From assembly GCA_937872385.1 (NCBI GenBank), contig CALMSO010000045.1, forward strand, positions 1-64,000: DNA of 64,000 bases, written 5' to 3'. The DNA is from an uncultured Saprospiraceae bacterium. GTDB taxonomy: Bacteria > Bacteroidota > Bacteroidia > Chitinophagales > Saprospiraceae. Of this stretch, positions 13,864 to 21,289 are shown in pieces. Position numbers and translations under genes: made by a program. The notes below the pieces were generated by a model that made no database searches, had not been told where the DNA came from, and worked only from the letters and a program-made list of their open reading frames with translations. The stretch's first letter is position 1. Every line of letters starts with the position of its first letter.

Positions 13864-15471
13864 TTATGTGTTGGTAAAATCAGAAAATACTTCCCCTGGA
13901 TTCATTATTTCATTTAGTTGCATATCTATGATATAACGAGCTGTGTGTTCATGATTGTTGTTAATAATTTGTTGTATCATGTCTGCTGCATCCACTTGAG
14001 TTAGTAATTGCTCGCACAGGGTCTGTGCGTTGCTCTTGCGGATGGCTAATTGCAAGGGATCAGGATTGGCGGCATAAGCTTCAATGGCTTCGCACAGGGC
14101 TTCGAAGTAGGCCATAATAAAAATTGCGGGTGATGGAGCTTCGGCCGCTGCAGCGCGGAGAGCTGCCGGGTTGATGTCCTGCCGAAAATCCAATGTAAAA
14201 GAGGATTCATGTAGTGCTGGCACGGCGGACTTGATTTGCCAAACCTTGCGTCGTTCTGCTAATTGCCGGGTTTTTTCAGTAGCGGCTATGGCTTTGGCCG
14301 TCGCGGTATCTGCCCATTTATTTACCTGATTAACATAGCTTTGGAAAGCATTGACGTTTTCTGCTTGTGTGGTGTTATGTACTTCCCATTTAGTTGCATT
14401 ATAATATTGGCAAATGTTATTTAGCTCTTCTATCGAAAGATTGTGTAACGATAAATGTGCTGGATACCACACTGTGTTAAAGTAAATTTTAATGTTTTTC
14501 TCGTTGCAATACTGAACTATAAGCGGTATTTCCTGCCAGTTGGGCCGCACGGGGCACACCGCCAAGCTGAGCACTGTCTGCTTTTCTTTGGCTACTTTTT
14601 CAAAGTATTGCATATTTTCCATTACGCGCTCATAATCCGCATTTTTACGAATGGCCTCGTAAGTCTCTTTTTCAAAGGAATCAATAGATAAAATCAGCGC
14701 CACATTTAGTTTTTGTAGTATTTTTTTTACTTTTTCATTTAAAACAGTGCCATTGGTTGTAATATTAATGCGAATATTCGGATTCATACGCATCATGGAT
14801 TCCCAAATATCATAATAAATAGGTATCAAAAACGGCTCGCCTCCATAAAATTTTGCTTCCCAAAGATGAGGCAAAAATGCTTCTAACTGCTCGACAAACG
14901 CTGAGTCATAATGCATGGGCAAAGGTGGGAGCTGGTCTCTATTTTTGCGAATGGAAGAAGAAAACGTTCCAAAACACATGGCGCATTCAAGGTTGCAAAT
15001 ATTACTTAATTCAAATTCCATGATGCGCGGCAAAGGACTCGTGCCAGCGGGCAGCGACCATTGCCCATAATTACGCTTAAATAATGCTTTAATTTTGTGC
15101 TTTATGATGTGCATAATATTAGCTGCGGATATCGAATCCAGCCGCACATCGGCATAACGGTCGTAAAGGCTCGCGTGCAAACCACTAAAATTAGCGGCGT
15201 CAAACTGCTCATTACAATAACCACAACCGGTAGCAAAATGATTCGCACCTATTTCATTTTGTAATGCTTTTATTTTTTCACCATTCCATATTTCTGATAG
15301 GGTTTGCGCCGGGTACTGCCCCAAGGTAAAAGTCCGATTGTAGCAGCAAGCGGTCACACGGCCATCCTGCCCGAAATACAAATTATGCATGGGCGCATAG
15401 CATAACTTCCGAGTAATGTTACGTGGTCGGATATGATTATATGCTTTTATTGATGTATTGTCTAAATGCAT
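13864..15471 (-). CDS. Radical SAM/SPASM-type protein
   Basis: A 535-residue protein with a central radical SAM domain: ELSNICNLECAMCFGTF contains the CxxxCxxC cluster motif, followed by FYGGEPF and ITTNGT, typical of the family. An unusual N-terminal module comes first, with KLCYAPMHNLYFGQDGRVTACCYNR and later GCGYC. This resembles a SPASM auxiliary-cluster domain placed before, rather than after, the radical SAM core. Such enzymes modify peptides, sugars or cofactors; the substrate is unknown. ATG 15471 is preferred over an upstream TTG in frame (15516). The gene lies between asnB and the glycosyltransferase on one transcript. Confidence 0.85.
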   Translation of the reverse strand: MHLDNTSIKAYNHIRPRNITRKLCYAPMHNLYFGQDGRVTACCYNRTFTLGQYPAQTLSEIWNGEKIKALQNEIGANHFATGCGYCNEQFDAANFSGLHASLYDRYADVRLDSISAANIMHIIKHKIKALFKRNYGQWSLPAGTSPLPRIMEFELSNICNLECAMCFGTFSSSIRKNRDQLPPLPMHYDSAFVEQLEAFLPHLWEAKFYGGEPFLIPIYYDIWESMMRMNPNIRINITTNGTVLNEKVKKILQKLNVALILSIDSFEKETYEAIRKNADYERVMENMQYFEKVAKEKQTVLSLAVCPVRPNWQEIPLIVQYCNEKNIKIYFNTVWYPAHLSLHNLSIEELNNICQYYNATKWEVHNTTQAENVNAFQSYVNQVNKWADTATAKAIAATEKTRQLAERRKVWQIKSAVPALHESSFTLDFRQDINPAALRAAAAEAPSPAIFIMAYFEALCEAIEAYAANPDPLQLAIRKSNAQTLCEQLLTQVDAADMIQQIINNNHEHTARYIIDMQLNEIMNPGEVFSDFTNT

Positions 15472-15571
15472 GTTAATTATATGTTGTCTGTTGCAAAATT
15501 CAGCTCCGGAAAACAATGTAAATATTTATTTTATTCAAAAACGTATCGTTTTGATAATCAATATTTTGTGC

Positions 15572-17356
15572 TTAATACCATGTTTGGAGCCATTTTTCTA
15601 ATATAGTTAATTTCCACAATCGCCAATGGTCTTGTTGCTCGATTAGTTCTTGTAGCCCGGCTGCCGACACGATGCCTTCTTGAATGGCCTTTCCGCCAGT
15701 CAGGGTCTTTTTATACCATGCAATATGCATGTAATATTTGTCAGGTCCTACAAATCCCTGCTTTTTTCGTTGTAAAATGACAGCCGGGAGTACTTTTTTT
15801 ATATTCTCGTGCAAGAGATATTTAGTAATATCCGCTCGAAAATACACTTTTTTATGCAATTGAAAAAGATAGCTTACCAACTCATGGTCAAGAAACGGCA
15901 CTCTCACCTCCAAAGAGTGCGCCATGGATGCCCGGTCTATTTTGGTCAATACCAATTCACTCATAAAAGTTTGTATATCAAGGTATTGAAATGCCTTTAA
16001 AGGATTTTCTAATGCCTGATAATGCAAAGCATAGAACCAGTCGCTATCGGATGGTATAGCATCATGAAAGTCAGGGTGTAAATAATTAGCGAGATTATTA
16101 TGCGAAAAACGCCCCATAGACATGGCCGCTGCATAACGTTCTACAAAAACATTATGTCCCAAACCCATTTTTTGCTGAATAAAAGTCCTATATGCAGCCG
16201 TTTTATTATACGTTGCAATATCTTTTTGCCAGGTATAACCCGCAAATATTTCATCAGCACCTTCACCCGAAAATACAGCTTTGGTGCGCGTACGCGCCAA
16301 TTGGCTCACCATGTAAGTCGGTATAATGGAAATATCGGCAAGGGGTTCATCATAATAATAAGCAAGCGTATCCAACAGGGCGAATTGCTCTTCGCCTACG
16401 ATGCAGGCTTCATTTTTTACATCAAGATGACGCGCAACTATTTGCGCATAATGATGCTCGCTTTGCGCCCAGTCTTTGAAACCAATCGAAAAGGTGGGTG
16501 CTGCATATTGCTGCCGAAGCATATAATACACTAATGCACTGCTATCATAACCGCCGCTAAGAAAAGCACCCAATTGCGCATCGCTGCGTAGGTGCTCGCG
16601 CACGGATTGTTGTAATAAATAATTTACATGCTCAATAGCTTCATTATCATGTATTTGCTGATTTTTTATTACAAGGCTCCAATATTTTTTTATAATAACA
16701 CGAGGTTGTATATCATGAAAATCAAGAAGTAAATAATGCGCTGGCGGCAGTTTATACAAACCCTCCCAGATTGTTTTCGGGCAGGGCACATAACGATAAG
16801 TGAGAAAGTCGCACACCGCAGACCGATTCAGCTCGGGTTTTTGTGGCAAACCATGTATAATAGCTTTCAGCTCCGAGGCAAAATAAAACTGATCACCTTG
16901 CCAGCCATAGTATAAAGGCTTGATACCGAAGCGATCGCGGGCCAGCAACAACCGTTTTTGCCGTTCATCCCAGATGCCAAAAGCAAACATTCCCTTGAGG
17001 TGTTGTAATAAATCGATGCCCCATTCTTCATAACCATGTAATAAAACCTCCGAATCGGTGGTGGATTGAAATATATGCCCACGTTTTTGCAATAGCGTGC
17101 GCAATTCTTGATAATTATAAATTTCGCCATTAAAAGTAAGCCAGATACTGCCGTTTTCATTACACATGGGCTGGCGGCCCGCCGCCGACAAATCGAGCAA
17201 GGACAGCCGCCGATGCCCTAAGGCTACACGCTGATCGCTTGAAAACCAAGAGTGTGCATCGTCAGGGCCGCGATGCCGCAGGGTATCGCGCCGGGCATTG
17301 AAAAGCGTAGCTTCAATTGGGGCGCCTAAACTGAGTTGTCCGTTAATACCACACAT
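15572..17356 (-). CDS. asnB: Glutamine-hydrolysing asparagine synthetase
   Basis: 594 residues, full length. Residues 2-210 form the class II glutamine amidotransferase domain with nucleophile Cys2 (MCGINGQLSLG), RHRGPDD and NGEIYNYQEL. Residues about 230-590 form the synthetase domain with the ATP-pyrophosphatase motif SGGYDSS (267-273) and FSGEGADEIFAGY. It amidates aspartate with glutamine-derived ammonia; AsnB homologues are also recruited to amidate cell-surface or natural-product substrates. The UbiA gene ends 1 nt before its start, so the genes are co-transcribed. That context favours a cluster-specific substrate over plain asparagine synthesis, but this is inference. Confidence 0.92.
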   Translation of the reverse strand: MCGINGQLSLGAPIEATLFNARRDTLRHRGPDDAHSWFSSDQRVALGHRRLSLLDLSAAGRQPMCNENGSIWLTFNGEIYNYQELRTLLQKRGHIFQSTTDSEVLLHGYEEWGIDLLQHLKGMFAFGIWDERQKRLLLARDRFGIKPLYYGWQGDQFYFASELKAIIHGLPQKPELNRSAVCDFLTYRYVPCPKTIWEGLYKLPPAHYLLLDFHDIQPRVIIKKYWSLVIKNQQIHDNEAIEHVNYLLQQSVREHLRSDAQLGAFLSGGYDSSALVYYMLRQQYAAPTFSIGFKDWAQSEHHYAQIVARHLDVKNEACIVGEEQFALLDTLAYYYDEPLADISIIPTYMVSQLARTRTKAVFSGEGADEIFAGYTWQKDIATYNKTAAYRTFIQQKMGLGHNVFVERYAAAMSMGRFSHNNLANYLHPDFHDAIPSDSDWFYALHYQALENPLKAFQYLDIQTFMSELVLTKIDRASMAHSLEVRVPFLDHELVSYLFQLHKKVYFRADITKYLLHENIKKVLPAVILQRKKQGFVGPDKYYMHIAWYKKTLTGGKAIQEGIVSAAGLQELIEQQDHWRLWKLTILEKWLQTWY

Positions 17357-17357
17357 T

Positions 17358-18398
17358 TTATTTTATTAAGTGTTGAGGGCGGGCAGCGCTGAATATAGCT
17401 TTTATTTCAATCGCTATCCATTTAAATAATTTGAAATTTTTACTAAAAAAAATGCTGTGTAGTAAAAGAATTATGATGTAATCCAAATTTCTAAAGCATA
17501 AAATTAGCAGTACGGAAAGCGGAAAAAAACTTTCGTAAAAATCATTGGCGACGTATCGAAAACTCAAGTAATGGTACCGTCTTGCTATACGAAATACCCC
17601 CCAACGATACAATAAAAAAATGTATAAAGCTAAAAACAAGAGATAAGCAATAAAAAGCTCTTGGCTCCATTGTAATAATAAAATGGCAATTACCACTAAT
17701 TCGAGGGGCACTAAGACAAAACCAATTAATTTGGCTGCTTTTAGCGGGCCAATGCTCATTACAAAGGTATTTATATTATTCAGGCGATCATTTTTTCTGT
17801 CTGAAAGCTGATGCTCCATAATATTCCGAAAACCTTTTAGATATAAAAGCAACAGTAACAAGATTAAAACACTTGATTCTACGGGGCGCTGGGGCAGCCA
17901 TAGCGGTACAAAAGTACTTAAAGTAATAACGACAGGCAGTACATGGCCATAGTGAATATCGCAAAGCACGCCGAGGAAAGCCCGGTTTTTGAAGCGAAAA
18001 GGAGGAACCGAGTAAACGAAAAAACAAAAGTATAGTAATATTAATGCGCTTAATGAAATCAAGTGGGCAGGTAAAAAAAGCCAGGGCAACCAACTGATGG
18101 TGAATAATAATATAAGTACAGCGGATTTTTGTTGCCAGCCAAGCCCCTTGGTATAGTTGGGTTTGCCTGCTTTGATGTCCGATGCTAAGTCTGTCCAGTC
18201 ATTGAGCCAGTAGCCAAAACCGGCAGTGCCAATGATGCTAATTGTAAATAAGATAATATCCATGGCAATCTTTTCAACGGGGACATGGCCCATGTACAGC
18301 ACAGCATAAACGACACCGGCAATCGGCGGCACTAAATGATACCACCAAAGCGGCATGCGTATTTTTTTATAGATGTTTTTGAGAAATTGGCGCTTCAT
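17358..18398 (-). CDS. UbiA-family prenyltransferase
   Basis: A 346-residue integral membrane protein with about eight or nine hydrophobic helices. The first Asp-rich motif, GYWLNDWTDLASDIKAGKPN (core NDWTDLASD, residues 66-74), is that of UbiA aromatic/lipid prenyltransferases. The second motif is weaker, at about residues 195-205 (LSDRKNDRLNNINT). Such enzymes join an isoprenoid diphosphate to an aromatic or polar acceptor in the membrane. It is the first gene of the four-gene minus-strand operon, divergent from the PhyH-type gene, with 52 bp between starts that must contain both promoters. Confidence 0.82.
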   Translation of the reverse strand: MKRQFLKNIYKKIRMPLWWYHLVPPIAGVVYAVLYMGHVPVEKIAMDIILFTISIIGTAGFGYWLNDWTDLASDIKAGKPNYTKGLGWQQKSAVLILLFTISWLPWLFLPAHLISLSALILLYFCFFVYSVPPFRFKNRAFLGVLCDIHYGHVLPVVITLSTFVPLWLPQRPVESSVLILLLLLLYLKGFRNIMEHQLSDRKNDRLNNINTFVMSIGPLKAAKLIGFVLVPLELVVIAILLLQWSQELFIAYLLFLALYIFLLYRWGVFRIARRYHYLSFRYVANDFYESFFPLSVLLILCFRNLDYIIILLLHSIFFSKNFKLFKWIAIEIKAIFSAARPQHLIK

Positions 18399-18450
18399 TT
18401 ATAACTATTTCCATTCAGGAATGCATAAATTTACACAAAATTGAAATAGT

Positions 18451-19332
18451 ATGAAGCGAAAGATTTTTCAGAATCCTGCGCAGCAGGCTTTTTTTATCGA
18501 ACATGGCTACGTGACCCTGCCTTTACTTTCGGATTCGGAGGTAAGTTTCATACAGAAAGCACTCGAAACTATGCGTCCACACGATGGTTTTGCACCGCAG
18601 AATCGTTCATCAGATTATCATTGCACTTTTTTGGATACAAATGAAGATTATAAACGCAAGGCCAATCATCTCATCGCGGAAGTGTTCAATCCTTACTTAG
18701 AGCAAATTTTGTACAATTTTCGCATTCTGAGCGGCAATTTTTATGTAAAGCCGCCAGGAAAAGGACGTTTTGAAATTCATCAAAACTGGATGCACGTAGA
18801 TGATATTAAACATACTACTCTCACGGTCTGGTGTCCTTTGCTTGATGTGGGGTCACACAATGGCACGCTGGAGATTGTAGCTGGAAGCCATAAAATTGTA
18901 CCTGACGTGGCTACTGTCAATGTAGATTATTATTTCAAAAACTTTGAGGAAGCCCTGCTGGAGCACTACCTGCGCCCGGTTGAGTTGAAAGCGGGTGCGT
19001 GCATTATTTTTGATGACAGCCTTATCCATTATTCGGGGCAGAACAACAGTGAGGCCCCACGACGGGCGATTCAAATTGAAGTGATACCTGCTGAAATACA
19101 GCCAGTTATTTATCATTTCGATAAAGCACACCCCGAAAAGGGCTTTGAAGTATTTGAAGTGGATTTTGAGTTTTTCATCAAGGGCAATATTCATAATATG
19201 AAAGACCGCCCAGGCATGTTGCGTAGCCGCGGATTTGTTCCGAATATCAATCGCTTACTGACCGAGGTCGAGTTTGCCGAAAAGCTGCAAAACGGCCCCG
19301 CCACCCGTCAGGCTTTATATGCCGATGCGTAA
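18451..19332 (+). CDS. Phytanoyl-CoA dioxygenase (PhyH) family protein
   Basis: A 293-residue Fe(II)/2-oxoglutarate oxygenase. The metal site is visible as the H-x-D motif (His115, Asp117 in QNWMHVDD) and the distal His193 (SLIHYSGQN), with Arg204/205 available to bind 2-oxoglutarate. Surrounding motifs VWCPLLDVGSHNGTLEIVAGSH are typical of the family. It probably hydroxylates a lipid or small molecule. It is divergent from UbiA and its 3' end overlaps that of the convergent cyclase-like gene (stop codons at 19308 and 19332). Confidence 0.88.
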   Translation: MKRKIFQNPAQQAFFIEHGYVTLPLLSDSEVSFIQKALETMRPHDGFAPQNRSSDYHCTFLDTNEDYKRKANHLIAEVFNPYLEQILYNFRILSGNFYVKPPGKGRFEIHQNWMHVDDIKHTTLTVWCPLLDVGSHNGTLEIVAGSHKIVPDVATVNVDYYFKNFEEALLEHYLRPVELKAGACIIFDDSLIHYSGQNNSEAPRRAIQIEVIPAEIQPVIYHFDKAHPEKGFEVFEVDFEFFIKGNIHNMKDRPGMLRSRGFVPNINRLLTEVEFAEKLQNGPATRQALYADA

Positions 19333-20315
19333 CGCCGGTGGTAAGTAGCCAGTGCCTCGGCGCAGAGTGCTGCAGTGAGTTCCGGTGAGCCTGCTCTGAA
19401 ATGGCGATCCTTGCTTACAAAATAAATATAGCTTTCCATAGCTTGTGAAGTTGCACTTTTCTGAATGGTTTGTATGATTGGTTCGAGGCGGCTTTGGTTG
19501 AGAAGGTCAAAATTGAGTAGTGTAGTGGCCAGCATAGCTTGTTTGAATACATTGGCAGGGGTTGGCATATCGCTGCAGTATTGCTCGAAGGCGGCCGCAG
19601 CGCCCCGAAAACTAAGCACGCCATTGCGATAAGCACGCGATACATGATAAAAAATGACTAAAGGATCATCATAATATTGTAAAGGTGCTTCACAAGGGCG
19701 CTCCAGTTGTTGTAATATTTGCTGTATGCAACGCTTGGTTTTTGAAGTTTCGCCGAGGTATAGTAATACATTGGCAGCAACTGCGGGTTCCTTATCCGCC
19801 GTGGATAGCATAGGCGAAGCCAATACAGCTTGTAAATGACGAATGTCCCGACGTAAAAAACGGTACAAACCTGGATACCGCCACAGGCGCCAGTGCGGTA
19901 GCAGCCAGGTAAGAAAATAGCCTTGCGAATCAATATTGGCGAGCAAATAGCGCTGGTTATGTACCCGGAAGCCATTTCGGGTGAGTATGTAAGAACACAG
20001 CGCCGTATCGTCGAGGTCAATAGGTACATTGTGCGTAGTGCCACCATGCTGCCAGAAGCGCCAAAGCCCACGCCATTCCTGTCGTTGTTGAATAAACTGA
20101 CAACCTTTCTGTGTAATAGAACGTGCCAGGGGGGCGGGTATGTCTTGCAAGGCACAAAGAATATTGGCATGAATAAAGGGAGAGGGGTCGGTGAAAAACC
20201 AGTTTTTGTGACCTAAAGGGTGTTCCGGCGGATACGATTCGAGTGAGTCGAAAGAGCCGTCGGGTCTTTGCTGCTTAGCTAAATATTGTAAAATTGTGTC
20301 AATTGCTACTTCCAT
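19308..20315 (-). CDS. Alpha/alpha-toroid (terpene-cyclase-like) protein with DxDD motif
   Basis: A 335-residue protein with the repeat pattern of prenyltransferase/squalene-cyclase (alpha-alpha6 barrel) proteins. QRPDGSFDS (about 16-24) resembles a QW motif, and residues 99-106 read IDLDDTAL, the DxDD acid motif of class II terpene cyclases. At 335 residues it is about half the size of squalene-hopene cyclases, which have two barrels, so it could be a single-barrel relative or a non-catalytic homologue. No signal peptide. ATG 20315 is preferred over in-frame TTG 20330. Next to UbiA and PhyH genes, a role in isoprenoid-derived metabolism is plausible. Confidence 0.65.
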   Translation of the reverse strand: MEVAIDTILQYLAKQQRPDGSFDSLESYPPEHPLGHKNWFFTDPSPFIHANILCALQDIPAPLARSITQKGCQFIQQRQEWRGLWRFWQHGGTTHNVPIDLDDTALCSYILTRNGFRVHNQRYLLANIDSQGYFLTWLLPHWRLWRYPGLYRFLRRDIRHLQAVLASPMLSTADKEPAVAANVLLYLGETSKTKRCIQQILQQLERPCEAPLQYYDDPLVIFYHVSRAYRNGVLSFRGAAAAFEQYCSDMPTPANVFKQAMLATTLLNFDLLNQSRLEPIIQTIQKSATSQAMESYIYFVSKDRHFRAGSPELTAALCAEALATYHRRYASAYKA

Positions 20316-20496
20316 GTTTATGCTTGCCAATATTCGGGTTGAAATGATTTTATATTTATGATAACCAGCGGTTTATGCATTTTTATACTAAAATGATGTA
20401 ATTAGCCAAAATTTGCAAATGATTATAAATCAGCTATTTAAACAATAAGATGTTGGTTGATGTAATAACAATAAAATTTTGTTAGCCCAAACCCCC

Positions 20497-20700
20497 TCAC
20501 TCGTTACCCTTTTTTTTAATCGGAGCGAGTAGCCAGTAGAAAATCCAAGCAAACCAAGATATAAAAATCACAGCCAATATCCATGCTAATTTTTCACTTC
20601 CGGTAGTTTTACGAGAACGGATGATGATTAAAATCGGTAACAGCCAAAAAAAGCCTATTATAGCTAAAAATATTAATATGAAAAAATCTGAATTGTCCAT
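20497..20700 (-). CDS. Small two-helix membrane protein (PLDc_N-like)
   Basis: A 67-residue protein with two hydrophobic helices joined by R-S-R-K-T-T-G-S-E-K-L-A-W, then ending WLLAPIKKKGNE. This layout fits the PLDc_N/'phospholipase D-nuclease N-terminal' small membrane family, also found as free-standing proteins. The role is unknown. It is monocistronic in its own gap. Confidence 0.7.
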   Translation of the reverse strand: MDNSDFFILIFLAIIGFFWLLPILIIIRSRKTTGSEKLAWILAVIFISWFAWIFYWLLAPIKKKGNE

Positions 20701-21289
20701 ATTATATCGGTTTTAATAGCCCTAGTTGTTATGGCGGCATGAGCGCGATATGGCGCTTAAACACCTTTTTATTAAGCGGATGGCTCGACGGATCGCTTGT
20801 CAAAAATAAAACATTTTGACGAAAGGGGCAAGGCTTTTCGGGGGGGCTGCTGCACTCGGCTATGAAAAAGTGCAGCTGCTGACATTGTCACAGGCACACA
20901 CCGGCAGTCTTTGGCAAGGCCAGCTAAAAATTGGCTTAAATTAGGGTATAAAAACACTCTGCTCAATCCTTGTTAAATGCCTTTATGCCAATTTCAAGGA
21001 GTTGTGCTGTATTCATGGGGTTACAATTATTTGACTATCAATCCAAAGCACCAGTTCATCAGGTCACCGGTGCATTGAGCCATACAGTCTCTGCGAGTGC
21101 AAAGATTTTCTTGTCATGTGCTTGGCGATAATTTTTTACCAACTAATTTGACATTGCCACTCTTACTTCGTACCTTTGTTAGCGAGCTTTGAATCATTAG
21201 CAATAAGGCTATCTTACCAAAACCACCCTGTACCTTCCCCCCGTTGCAGGTTTTTCCGTTTCTTTTTTTTCAATCTTAAATCCCAAAAT
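20701..21289. other. 589-bp intergenic region
   Basis: No convincing gene. A hairpin with 10 of 11 pairs is formed by GCTGCTGCACT (20846-20856) and AGTGCAGCTGC (20869-20879); its meaning is unknown. A strong promoter for the downstream gene is annotated separately. Confidence 0.4.
21147..21178 (+). promoter_or_regulatory. Bacteroidota-type promoter of the T9SS-cargo gene
   Basis: TTTG (21147-21150), a 20-nt spacer and TACCTTTG (21171-21178) match the TTTG / TAnnTTTG consensus. This places transcription about 100 nt upstream of the ATG at 21290. Confidence 0.65.

Noticed and set aside
13864..17356. Lasso-peptide or RiPP cluster because of adjacent AsnB and radical SAM genes
   Set aside because: No precursor peptide, leader peptidase or RRE domain is visible; AsnB is a full-length Cys2 glutamine-dependent enzyme.
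20772..20966. 64-codon ORF in the long gap before the T9SS-cargo gene
   Set aside because: No domain, composition unlike neighbours, and it overlaps a hairpin; treated as non-coding.
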